From Cyanobacteria bacterium FACHB-471 (GTDB lineage: Bacteria > Cyanobacteriota > Cyanobacteriia > Elainellales > Elainellaceae): a stretch of DNA of 64,000 bases. Positions 24,756 through 32,058 of this stretch are shown one piece after another. The stretch spans positions 1-64,000 of the forward strand of contig JACJOC010000077.1 of NCBI GenBank assembly GCA_014695345.1, given 5' to 3'. The position numbers and the translations under genes are program-made. The notes below the pieces were generated by a model. That model was given only the letters and a program-made list of their open reading frames with translations. It did not search any database and was not told the DNA's origin. The first letter of the stretch is position 1. The number at the start of each line of letters is the position of its first letter.

Positions 24756-25074
24756 GCAATTCACGCTATTCTGGAAGCTAGGCTGTATCTTCTAGAATTG
24801 ATTATTCTAGAAAAGCAAAGGTTTATTGCTCAATTCTTCAATTGAATAGTTAAAGCCAGAGACAGCAGGTGCTAGAAGCTTAATTGTCCTGCCGAGGTTT
24901 TTCCCAGTTTTTCGGTTTCTGAAACCTTTTTGTAGAGAGGGGGTTGCAAAAATCGAAAAGCTGAGAGAGCCCCGGCTAAATGTCCGGGGTTTTTGGCTTG
25001 TAAGGCTTTATCTAGGAAATTGGAAAGGGCAGCAGGTTTGGTCGTTTGTACCCGATTCAGGAGGTGAGAGATGT
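24756..25074 (+). promoter_or_regulatory. rplJ (L10) leader with attenuator-like hairpin
   Basis: This untranslated stretch fits the L10(L12)4-binding leader known upstream of rplJL in bacteria. It contains a terminator-like hairpin, CCCCGG / CCGGGG at 24970-24989, followed by TTTTT (24990-24994), and a strong Shine-Dalgarno AGGAGGTGAGAG just before ATG 25075. The hairpin 80 bases before the gene suggests attenuation. Upstream pairings (e.g. TCTAGAA repeats at 24790-24812) are less certain. No ORF here is credible. Confidence 0.6.
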
Positions 25075-25620
25075 ATGGGTAGAACACTGGAGAATAAGCA
25101 GGCAATTGTAGCCGAACTCAAAGATGAGTTGAGTCAGTCTCAACTGGCGCTCGTCATTGACTACAAAGGGCTGTCTGTTGCTGAAATCACGGATTTGCGG
25201 AACCGACTGCGTCCGACAGGGACATCCTGTACGGTCACCAAAAATACGTTGATGCGATTCGCTGTAGATGGTGATACGAGCTGGGAGCCAATTACGGAGT
25301 TCTGTAAAGAATCCTCTGCGTTCCTGCTGGTTAAGGATGATATTGGTGGAGCGATTAAAGCTTACCAGGATTTCCAAAAAGCCTCTAAGAAGACCACCAT
25401 TCGTGGTGGAGTGATGGAGGGACGCGCCCTCAGCGAAGCCGATGTGAAGGCGATCGGAGATCTGCCATCGAAGGAACAACTGATGGGTCAAGTGGCTGGT
25501 GCGATCAACGCGGTTGCAACCAAGCTTGCTACAGGTATCAACGAAGTTCCTGCGTCTTTGGCTCGCGTTTTGCAAGCGGTTGCAGACAAGGACAAAGACC
25601 AAGACCAAGAAGCGGCTTAG
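25075..25620 (+). CDS. rplJ: 50S ribosomal protein L10
   Basis: Anchors the L7/L12 dimers to the GTPase-associated centre. The protein has 181 residues: an N-terminal rRNA-binding domain (LENKQAIVAELKDELSQSQL, VIDYKGLSVAEITDLRNRLR) and a C-terminal helix (ALARVLQAVADKDKDQDQE) that binds L12 dimers. A strong Shine-Dalgarno fixes the ATG. The long structured leader suggests autoregulation. rplL follows after 97 bases. Confidence 0.97.
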   Translation: MGRTLENKQAIVAELKDELSQSQLALVIDYKGLSVAEITDLRNRLRPTGTSCTVTKNTLMRFAVDGDTSWEPITEFCKESSAFLLVKDDIGGAIKAYQDFQKASKKTTIRGGVMEGRALSEADVKAIGDLPSKEQLMGQVAGAINAVATKLATGINEVPASLARVLQAVADKDKDQDQEAA

Positions 25621-25717
25621 TCATCCTTTAGGTTCTGAATATTCTTCAAAATTCAGACTGTAAGAGCTCAAGCTAAACCTTTAGACCAAGATAGAAACTA
25701 AACATTGGAGTAATTCT

Positions 25718-26107
25718 ATGTCTGCTACGACTGATGAGATTCTTGAGAAGCTTAAGTCGCTAACCTTGCTAGAAGCGGCTGATCTAGTGAAGCAAATTGA
25801 AGAAGCCTTTGGTGTCACGGCTGCTGCCCCTATGGGTGGTTTTGCAATGGCAGCTCCGGCTGCTGCAGCTCCGGCTGAAGAGGTCGAAGAAAAGACCGAA
25901 TTCGATGTAATTTTGGAAGAAGTCCCTGCGGATAAGAAGATTGCAATTCTCAAGGTAGTACGGACTTTGACAGGTCTAGGCTTGAAAGAAGCCAAGGATC
26001 TAGTCGAGGCTGCACCCAAGCCTGTGAAGGAAGCGATCGCCAAGGAAGCAGCGGAAGACGCTAAGAAGCAGATCGAAGAAGCAGGCGGCAAAGTTTCTAT
26101 CAAGTAA
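25718..26107 (+). CDS. rplL: 50S ribosomal protein L7/L12
   Basis: The multi-copy stalk protein that recruits translational GTPases. It has 129 residues: an N-terminal dimerisation helix pair ([19 protein letters not shown]), an Ala/Pro hinge ([11 protein letters not shown]) and a C-terminal factor-binding domain with [20 protein letters not shown]. Unlike most bacteria, rpoB does not follow: a terminator ends the transcript 28 bases later, in keeping with cyanobacterial gene order. Confidence 0.98.
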   Translation: MSATTDEILEKLKSLTLLEAADLVKQIEEAFGVTAAAPMGGFAMAAPAAAAPAEEVEEKTEFDVILEEVPADKKIAILKVVRTLTGLGLKEAKDLVEAAPKPVKEAIAKEAAEDAKKQIEEAGGKVSIK

Positions 26108-26135
26108 GCTTGTTAGGTTGATTGCTTCCACTAAT

Positions 26136-26178
26136 TAAGGGCGTTATTCTCATTGAGAATAACGCCCTTACCTTTTTT
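26136..26178 (+). terminator. Terminator of the rplJL transcript
   Basis: A near loop-less perfect inverted repeat (arm TAAGGGCGTTATTCTCA, 17 bp) is followed by CCTTTTTT. It is among the strongest intrinsic terminators in the window. It also faces the end of the convergent kinase gene. Confidence 0.88.
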
Positions 26179-26190
26179 CAGCGAGTATCT

Positions 26191-26263
26191 GTAAGGGCGT
26201 GGCATTCGGCAGGTAGACCTTGGAATAGTCCAAAGATTTTTGCCCGAATGCTACGCCCCTACC
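26191..26263. repeat. MITE-like imperfect inverted repeat
   Basis: A 73-base element with ends GTAAGGGCGTGGCATTCGGC and GCCCGAATGCTACGCCCCTAC, which pair with few mismatches. Inside is a second, smaller hairpin (TTGGA - ATAG - TCCAA). The motif GTAGGGGCGTAGCATTCGGGC is, from memory, of a kind dispersed in many filamentous cyanobacterial genomes. No flanking target duplication is evident. It lies between the rplL terminator and the convergent kinase gene. Confidence 0.6.
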
Positions 26264-26303
26264 GTTGTGGGTGACGAATTTGGCTGTTGTTCTCTTAATT
26301 GGA

Positions 26304-27785
26304 TTAGCGATCGCCCCCATCAAAAATCTCGATAAGATTTCCGTCAGTAGGTCGACTGGTGTCAAGGTCAGCACTCACAGGTGAGAAAAGTTGTCCTGAA
26401 CCAAGCGGTCGGGGAACGTTTTGCTCTTCTGGTGTTTCAAATGCTTCAGGATTGATGATCGCAGCTACGATCAGCACTCCAAGTAAAGAGAAAATGCTGC
26501 CCCAGGCTACGGAGCCTGCGATCGCCCAGGTTTTTTGGTGCGCCTTGAATGCTTCTACACTGGTCCATCTGCGGCTTTTCCAAGCCCACTCATTGCCTTT
26601 TGTGCCCAACAAGCCTGCTGCTACTAGCCAACCGATGCCACCAGTAAAAGTGCCTGTCCAGGCTATCAGTCCGATCCAAACCTGATTACTAAGGCACCAA
26701 AGTCCAGGCATCATAAACGCACCCCAGTTCCAACCCAGAATTTCATGGGGAACTTCTTTCGCAGACCAATCGGTTAGTCGATCGACAAGGGGGTTCCCTT
26801 TTGACTGCTCAGGCTGATGGATGGTTTGAGGTGTTTGAGCATCAATTATGGTAGCCGGAACAGGGCTGGGGGAATCAATAGACAAAGGTAAATCTTGATG
26901 GCTCTGATGGAAAGTTTGGGGCGGTAGGGTTGGTGGCGTAGGTGAGCCTGACTGAGTACCCACACTGCTTTTCAAAGCAGTTAGCATTTCATCAGCCATC
27001 GCAAAGCGATCGCGTGGATGATACTGAATCGTCTTGTCCAGCAGGTCAGCAAATGTAGAACTCACCTGAGCCGCATATTTCCGCCAGGTAATGTCTCCTG
27101 TGCGAGGGTCGAGATCTAGCTCCTGCGGAAACCGTGCAGTCAGCATGTAGATCATCGTTAACCCTAGACTGTACAGGTCGCTAGAATACATCGGTCGCCC
27201 TGCTGCCTGCTCAGAAGGCATAAAACCCGGTGTACCGATCACAATCGAGCTAGCCGAGTTGCCCTGAGAATTGACAACCGTTCCCATGGTTTCTCGAACT
27301 GCTCCAAAGTCAATCAGAACGGGCTTTCCGTCTCGTTTGCGAAGAATAATGTTGTCGGGTTTGATGTCTCGGTGGACAATGCGCTGATCGTGGACGTAAG
27401 TTAGGACAGGCAGAATATCGCGCAGAATTTGTTGGGCGATCGCCTCCGTCACGACACCCTCTGCCTGAACTTTGTCTCTCAGAGTTACGCCTTCAACCCA
27501 TTCTTGAATCAGATAGAAAAGACCTTCTTCTGAAAAATAGGCATAGAGGCGAGGAATTTGGCTATTTCCATCACCCAACTCCTCTAAAATTGCTGCTTCT
27601 CGCTGAAACCGCTCCTGCACAAGCTGGTAAATTTCTGGATTATTGGCGATCGGCTTGAGCTGTTTGATCACACACTTTCGCCGAGAGGGCATCTGAATGT
27701 CTTCAGCCAGAAAAGTTGTGCCAAAGCCACCAGCCCCTAGTGTCTGGATGACTTGATAGCGGTTATTCAGGAGCGCTGGTGTCAT
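26304..27785 (-). CDS. Ser/Thr protein kinase with C-terminal membrane domain
   Basis: A eukaryotic-type (Hanks) kinase of 493 residues. The Gly loop GAGGFGTTF is at 17-25, catalytic Lys41 (CVIKQLK), HRDIKPDN at 138-145 and DFG at 159-161, so it should be active. A Pro/Ser-rich linker follows (~285-340), then a membrane domain with at least three hydrophobic segments containing GWNWGAFMMPG and GTKGNEWAWKSRRW, a module found attached to cyanobacterial Spk kinases. Targets are unknown. ATG 27785 is the start. Confidence 0.93.
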   Translation of the reverse strand: MTPALLNNRYQVIQTLGAGGFGTTFLAEDIQMPSRRKCVIKQLKPIANNPEIYQLVQERFQREAAILEELGDGNSQIPRLYAYFSEEGLFYLIQEWVEGVTLRDKVQAEGVVTEAIAQQILRDILPVLTYVHDQRIVHRDIKPDNIILRKRDGKPVLIDFGAVRETMGTVVNSQGNSASSIVIGTPGFMPSEQAAGRPMYSSDLYSLGLTMIYMLTARFPQELDLDPRTGDITWRKYAAQVSSTFADLLDKTIQYHPRDRFAMADEMLTALKSSVGTQSGSPTPPTLPPQTFHQSHQDLPLSIDSPSPVPATIIDAQTPQTIHQPEQSKGNPLVDRLTDWSAKEVPHEILGWNWGAFMMPGLWCLSNQVWIGLIAWTGTFTGGIGWLVAAGLLGTKGNEWAWKSRRWTSVEAFKAHQKTWAIAGSVAWGSIFSLLGVLIVAAIINPEAFETPEEQNVPRPLGSGQLFSPVSADLDTSRPTDGNLIEIFDGGDR

Positions 27786-27813
27786 GGATCTAGAAGTATA
27801 AATTACCCAACGA

Positions 27814-28353
27814 TCACTTCAAATCGAGTAATCCACTTTCCTTAAGTTTGGGATTAAACCGGATTTGCATTTGCACCCCACGAGCTTCAAGCGCGGCTAA
27901 AAGTTGCTCTTCTACCCGTCGTGCTGCTTGCTTGAGCAGCTTGATTTGAGTTAATCCATCACCTGCCGCATAGCTTGCTTGCTCAGCGGCTGTCATTGCA
28001 GGCTTAGCATCAATCGGCTGATTCCATAAAGCCTCATCTGCACTGTTTCCTGAAGGCAACGTACCGTTTTCAGCAATCCAGGCGTCTCGGATTTCTTCCA
28101 AGACAGTACGGCTAGGACGCTCTATCGTTTGGACTTTTAGCCAATAGCAATGTTGCGGTTGCCGGACTAAATGCTGTTTAAGGCTGAGGTAGACATCACG
28201 GGAATAGCCGATAAATTGCAGAGTTTTCTCTTGGTCAAAGATGGCATATACGCCGACCTTGCCTTCAAACTGGTCGGTCAGTTGCCCGTTCTGGTCGATA
28301 TAAGGAATGTAATCCAGGCTGTCCAGTGATGGAATGTTGGGAGTGGAAGTCAT
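27814..28353 (-). CDS. GIY-YIG-like domain protein
   Basis: A 179-residue protein. Residues ~30-75 contain VGVYAIFDQEKTLQFIGYSRDVYLSLKQHL cut as two motifs: VGVYAIFD for GIY and FIGYS for YIG, followed by the Arg helix. A Glu for metal binding may be in TVLEEIRDAW. The C-terminal half is helical and Ala/Gln-rich. GIY-YIG folds are nicking nucleases, but this cyanobacterial type has no demonstrated activity known to me. Its ATG overlaps the stop of the upstream gene by 4 bases, so the two are translationally coupled. Confidence 0.75.
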   Translation of the reverse strand: MTSTPNIPSLDSLDYIPYIDQNGQLTDQFEGKVGVYAIFDQEKTLQFIGYSRDVYLSLKQHLVRQPQHCYWLKVQTIERPSRTVLEEIRDAWIAENGTLPSGNSADEALWNQPIDAKPAMTAAEQASYAAGDGLTQIKLLKQAARRVEEQLLAALEARGVQMQIRFNPKLKESGLLDLK

Positions 28354-28673
28354 CTTTTTCGATAAATTGCACAGAGGCGACTGGGCTGAAAAATTTTTGC
28401 CTTAAACATGAAGTTGGGCGGCACGTTGATGATGGCGTAGTCTGGAGACTCGTGATATTTTTCGTATTCAACGGGCATCCCTTTGGGCGCAGCTTCGGTG
28501 TAAGGGATAGGTTGAAATAGCAGTTGGGTAAATTCGAGGCGATCGCACGTCACAGCCTGACCTACCTGTGCCAAAAAATTCTCCTGAGTCAACAGTTCAA
28601 ACAAAGCTGCCTTCGCCTCTGGATCAAGCGTAAAGCTGCTGTCAAACTGATTCACAATTTTGAGTCGAGCCAT
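28350..28673 (-). CDS. Conserved hypothetical protein coupled to the GIY-YIG-like gene
   Basis: A 107-residue soluble protein without recognised motifs (MARLKIVNQFDSSFTLDPEA ... PPNFMFKAKIFQPSRLCAIY). Predicted secondary structure is mixed. Its TGA overlaps the ATG of the next gene (ATGA, 28350-28353), so both products are probably made together and may act together. No cysteine clusters or membrane segments are present. Confidence 0.65.
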   Translation of the reverse strand: MARLKIVNQFDSSFTLDPEAKAALFELLTQENFLAQVGQAVTCDRLEFTQLLFQPIPYTEAAPKGMPVEYEKYHESPDYAIINVPPNFMFKAKIFQPSRLCAIYRKR

Positions 28674-28783
28674 AATCTAGCCAGCATCATTGATATGAAT
28701 TCAGCCTATGAGATTCTGAAGCGTCTGTCATTATGCAAAGATGACTCTGCGAGTTAAGAATTGTACGTGGGGAGATTGCTGTT

Positions 28784-29206
28784 GTGTCGATTGAATTCGC
28801 TACCGCTGACGCTGATATTGCAAAGTGTTTTCCAGTCGTTGTTCAGCTTCGACCCCATCTGACCGAGACTGCCTTTGTGGAGCAAGTCAAGCGTCAGCAG
28901 GAGAATGGCTACCATCTGGTGTACTTGGAAGAGAATGGGGTGAAGGCGATCGCTGGATTCAGAATCCTAGAAATGCTAGCTAATGGGCGGTTTTTGTATG
29001 TCGATGATTTAGTCTCAGATGATTCAGAACGCTCTAAAGGGCACGGCAAGTCCTTGCTGAATTGGCTGACTGACTATGCTAGATCTCAAAACTGCATCTC
29101 CCTCCAGCTTGACAGCGGCACACACCGCGTCAGAGCACATCGCTTTTACTTTCGCCAGGGAATGGCGATCACCTCTTTCCATTTCAGCCTCAAGTTAAAC
29201 GACTAG
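28784..29206 (+). CDS. GNAT-family N-acetyltransferase
   Basis: A 140-residue acetyltransferase fold. The acetyl-CoA pyrophosphate loop appears as ERSKGHGKSLLNWL (R-x-x-G-x-G/A type, residues ~84-97), preceded by the beta-4 strand FLYVDDLVSDD and followed by SLQLDSGTHRVRAHRFYFR. The substrate cannot be predicted. The start is GTG 28784. It is divergent from the GIY-YIG-like pair. Confidence 0.82.
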   Translation: MSIEFATADADIAKCFPVVVQLRPHLTETAFVEQVKRQQENGYHLVYLEENGVKAIAGFRILEMLANGRFLYVDDLVSDDSERSKGHGKSLLNWLTDYARSQNCISLQLDSGTHRVRAHRFYFRQGMAITSFHFSLKLND

Positions 29207-29308
29207 CGATCGAGCTATCACTAGGTTTGAGCTTTGAAGAGAAAGAAGATACTACGCCGGGGTTTGATATTAAACTGAATGGCGTAGCGCGTATGAGACG
29301 TAGAACCC

Positions 29309-29791
29309 TTGTTAGACGAACAGGCTAAAAAAACAATATTGCGTAAGATTCCTCATGGACTTTATGTGTGCGGCGTGAAAGAGGGCGAAGAGGTGAACGG
29401 CTACACGGCTAGCTGGGTGATGCAGGCTTCTTTTCAGCCGCCGCTGGTTGTGAACTGCGTGAAGCAAGATTCTAAATCTCACGCCATGATCAAATCCAGC
29501 CAGGTCTTTGCACTCAGCGTTCTGGACGCAGGGCAAAAAGAGGTTGCTCAAAAATTCTTTAAACCTCAGCGTCGGGTTGGCAATAAGTTTGAAGACATTG
29601 AGTTTTACCTTGGTGAAGCAACAGGCTGTCCAATTATTTCTGACTCGCTCGGCTATGTAGAGTGTCGGGTAGTCAGCGCAGTTGAGCATGGCGATCACAC
29701 TGTTTTTGTGGGTGAAGTCATTGCTGCTGGCGTTCATCGCGAAGGCGATCCGCTGCTTTTAGAAAGCACAGGTTGGAATTACGGTGGGTGA
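29309..29791 (+). CDS. Flavin reductase-like FMN-binding protein
   Basis: A 160-residue split-barrel protein of the flavin reductase/flavoredoxin family, which binds FMN and uses NAD(P)H. Visible are NGYTASWVMQASFQPPLVV (FMN-phosphate segment, residues ~30-48), HAMIKSSQVFALSVLDAGQ and GCPIISDSLGYVECRV, with HTVFVGEVIAAGVH near the end. The start is TTG 29309, since no ATG or GTG in frame gives the expected N-terminus. A tautomerase gene follows after 9 bases and a HAD phosphatase 33 bases after that, so a three-gene operon is likely. Confidence 0.85.
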   Translation: MLDEQAKKTILRKIPHGLYVCGVKEGEEVNGYTASWVMQASFQPPLVVNCVKQDSKSHAMIKSSQVFALSVLDAGQKEVAQKFFKPQRRVGNKFEDIEFYLGEATGCPIISDSLGYVECRVVSAVEHGDHTVFVGEVIAAGVHREGDPLLLESTGWNYGG

Positions 29792-29800
29792 TCAAGTTTT

Positions 29801-30154
29801 ATGCCATTGATTAAAGTTCAAACCTCTATTTCGGCTCCCGAGAAGTCTGAAGTTGAGACGTTGCTGAAAAGCCTGTCAAAGAGCCTGTCAAAACATTTGG
29901 GTAAACCAGAATCTTATGTGATGACCGCATTTGAACCCAATGTGTCGATGACTTTTGCAGGCACGACCGATCCCGTCTGCTACATCGAGGTGAAAAGTGT
30001 TGGGTCGATGAGCCCAACGTTAACTCAAGCGATGAGCCGAGATTTTTGCCAGCAGATTAATCAGGCATTGGGAATTGCAAGCGATCGCACCTACATCGAA
30101 TTCGCAGATGCCAAAGGCTACATGTGGGGCTGGAACGAGTCCACATTTGGCTAA
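29801..30154 (+). CDS. MIF/tautomerase-family protein
   Basis: A 117-residue homologue of macrophage migration inhibitory factor. After removal of Met the N-terminal Pro (MPLIKVQTS) is the catalytic base for keto-enol tautomerisation of phenylpyruvate-like compounds. The MIF pattern continues with KPESYVMTAFEPNVSMTFAG and DRTYIEFADAKGYMWGWN. It is cytosolic and trimeric in the family. It is part of the run with the flavin reductase; a physiological substrate in cyanobacteria is not known. Confidence 0.9.
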   Translation: MPLIKVQTSISAPEKSEVETLLKSLSKSLSKHLGKPESYVMTAFEPNVSMTFAGTTDPVCYIEVKSVGSMSPTLTQAMSRDFCQQINQALGIASDRTYIEFADAKGYMWGWNESTFG

Positions 30155-30187
30155 CCGAATCCTTCTACAACTACTGCAGGGGAAACC

Positions 30188-30883
30188 ATGCTCAAGGCAC
30201 TTTTGTTTGACCTGGATGGGACCATGGTTGACTCTGACCCCATCCACTTTCAGACTTGGCAGGAAGTTCTAAGGGAGTATGGGATCGAAATCGATAGTGA
30301 GTTCTACAGAACCCGCTTTAGCGGCAAGCTCAATGTTCAAATCATCCAGGATTTACTCCCTCAGCTTTCCCCTGAAGAGGGGAAAGAATTGGGCGATCGC
30401 AAGGAAGCCGAATTTCGCAAACGTGCTGAAACCTTACTGACTCCTTTGCCTGGGTTATTTGAACTGGTCGCTTGGGCAAAGGCTCAAGGGCTTAAACAAG
30501 GAGTGGTGACGAACGCTCCTAAAGAAAACGCTGAGTTCATGTTGCAAGTTTTGGGAATTCGAGATTCCTTTGCGGTAGTTGTGCTGGGGGACGACTTGCC
30601 CAAAGGGAAACCTGACCCCATGCCTTACCAGGTAGCAATGAATTTTCTGGAAACGTCGCCAGAAACTACGCTGGCATTTGAGGATTCTCCTTCAGGGATG
30701 TGTTCTGCTGTCAGCGCCGGAATTCCAACTATTGGGCTTGCCTCAACTCAATCTCCCCAGAAGCTTTATGAGTTGGGCGCAATGCTCGTAATTCCAGATT
30801 TTGTAGATTCACGGTTGCAAGATTTGCTGCGATCAGGGCAAAGCGCAATTCCGAAGGAACCGCCCCGCCCCTCCTCCAACTAA
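30188..30883 (+). CDS. HAD-superfamily hydrolase, phosphoglucomutase-like
   Basis: A 231-residue HAD enzyme. Motif I DLDGTMVDSD carries nucleophile Asp8 and acid/base Asp10, motif II is VVTNAP, motif III a Lys in PKGKPDPMPY, and motif IV FEDSPSG. The helical cap (~15-85) is of the beta-phosphoglucomutase/phosphatase type. It could dephosphorylate small sugar phosphates such as phosphoglycolate or act as a mutase; sequence alone does not decide. It is the last gene of the flavin reductase-tautomerase-HAD run. Confidence 0.88.
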   Translation: MLKALLFDLDGTMVDSDPIHFQTWQEVLREYGIEIDSEFYRTRFSGKLNVQIIQDLLPQLSPEEGKELGDRKEAEFRKRAETLLTPLPGLFELVAWAKAQGLKQGVVTNAPKENAEFMLQVLGIRDSFAVVVLGDDLPKGKPDPMPYQVAMNFLETSPETTLAFEDSPSGMCSAVSAGIPTIGLASTQSPQKLYELGAMLVIPDFVDSRLQDLLRSGQSAIPKEPPRPSSN

Positions 30884-30901
30884 TCTCTACACCCTACGCT
30901 C

Positions 30902-31243
30902 CTAAGCCTCATCCTTCGCCTTTTTTGAATGCCACCACTCCTTCACGGGCTGTGGTAGCTTCACCGCGTATAGAGTTAGCACAATCGGCTCTCCAAAATA
31001 TTCCTGCCCTAAAATCTCGACCGAGTAGGACGGCGAATTTTGGGTTGCAAGGTCAACTACAAAGCGTTTACCGATGCGTCGCCAACTAGGTTCCTTCCCC
31101 TGCCACTGGAGGCGACAGCAGGGCCACGGAAGTTCCTCCCGATCAAACAAACGACAGCAGGGACCGACGACCCGATAAGTAAAATGGGAGCCAAAACTTT
31201 GAAAAGTTTGTCCCGGTTGGAGAGGATGCTGGGTAGAGTGCAA
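30902..31243 (-). CDS. Hypothetical protein with paired cysteines
   Basis: A 113-residue protein with two CC pairs (VVGPCCRLF and PWPCCRLQW) 14 residues apart and a Trp-rich composition. I recognise no family. The only possible start is TTG 31243: a stop codon lies two codons upstream, and GGAGG sits 10 bases before the TTG, which supports translation. The CC pairs could bind a metal. It is convergent with the HAD gene and divergent from the downstream acetyltransferase. Confidence 0.55.
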   Translation of the reverse strand: MHSTQHPLQPGQTFQSFGSHFTYRVVGPCCRLFDREELPWPCCRLQWQGKEPSWRRIGKRFVVDLATQNSPSYSVEILGQEYFGEPIVLTLYAVKLPQPVKEWWHSKKAKDEA

Positions 31244-31336
31244 CGGAACTCAACCTCCGACGTCACAGTAAAGCAGTTTTCTAAGCCTATTATGTGACTT
31301 GTCCTGAAAACTTGCGAAGAGTTGAGGGGAAAGGCA

Positions 31337-31903
31337 ATGGAACTGTTTGACAAATTCCCGCAGTTAGAAACCGAAAACTTGATTTTGCGGCAAATTCAAC
31401 TGTCCGACGCAGAAGCCGTCTTTAAAATCTTTTCAGATGCCAGCGTGACAAAGTATCACGATCTAGATACTGCGACGAGGCTTGATCAGGCACAGTTTTT
31501 GATTAATCGTCGAGCAGAACTCTTTAAGAGCGGACAGAGAATTCGTTGGGGCATCGCCTGTAAGACAAATGACGTGATTATCGGGTCATGTGGCTACAGT
31601 TCTTGGGTCAAAAACTCCTTTCGTGCAGAGATTGGCTACGAGCTTGCCAAAATCCACTGGCAAAAAGGCATTATGACAGAAGCTTTGAGAGCCATGATCA
31701 ATTTTGGCTTTCAAGAGATGGGGCTTAACCGCATTGAAGCAAGGGTAATGCTAGAAAACATAGCCTCAATCAGGCTATTGGAGAAGCTAGGTTTTGAGGA
31801 AGAAGGAATACTGCGAGAACATGGTTACTGGAAAGGAAGCTTCCATAACCTGAAGCTATTTTCAATCTTGAAGAAGAGTTGGTCGTCGAGACAGCAAGAA
31901 TAG
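31337..31903 (+). CDS. GNAT-family acetyltransferase, RimJ/RimL type
   Basis: A 188-residue enzyme of the group that acetylates ribosomal-protein N-termini or amino groups of other substrates. Features: LETENLILRQIQLSDAEAVF near the start, YELAKIHWQKGIMTEALRAM (acetyl-CoA loop, Gln/Lys/Gly, ~103-122), GLNRIEARVMLENIASIRL and LEKLGFEEEGILREHGYW, which is the RimJ/RimL C-terminal signature. ATG 31337 with GAGGGGAAAGG upstream is preferred to the in-frame start at 31322. The true substrate is unknown. Confidence 0.88.
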   Translation: MELFDKFPQLETENLILRQIQLSDAEAVFKIFSDASVTKYHDLDTATRLDQAQFLINRRAELFKSGQRIRWGIACKTNDVIIGSCGYSSWVKNSFRAEIGYELAKIHWQKGIMTEALRAMINFGFQEMGLNRIEARVMLENIASIRLLEKLGFEEEGILREHGYWKGSFHNLKLFSILKKSWSSRQQE

Positions 31904-31912
31904 ACTTCCTAC

Positions 31913-31949
31913 GTGAATGGTAGCGCGGCGGAGCCGCGCTACCATTCAC
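31913..31949. repeat. Palindromic repeat
   Basis: A perfect 17-bp inverted repeat (arm GTGAATGGTAGCGCGGC) with a 3-base loop lies just after the acetyltransferase stop. No U-tract follows, so it looks like a dispersed palindromic element rather than a classic terminator, though the stem could halt RNA polymerase or protect mRNA. Confidence 0.65.
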
Positions 31950-31993
31950 GCTTCAAAAAGTGATTCATGCAGAAGGTCTAATGAAAGCAGCTA

Positions 31994-32038
31994 AAAACTG
32001 GGGGTGAGACAAACTTAGCCTGCCTCACCCCCAGTTTT
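31994..32038 (-). terminator. Terminator of the R3H/AAA gene
   Basis: AAAACTGGGGGTGAG and CTCACCCCCAGTTTT form a perfect 15-bp stem around a 15-base loop, 21 bases after the minus-strand stop codon. The T-rich arm end lets it act in both directions. Confidence 0.75.
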
Positions 32039-32058
32039 GCCTGACCAGTCAACTGAAC

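Noticed and set aside
31057-31353. Minus-strand frame overlapping the CC-pair hypothetical protein and the RimJ-like start region
   Set aside because: It overlaps 30902-31243, which has a well-placed Shine-Dalgarno, and its translation is rich in Ser/Val without motifs.
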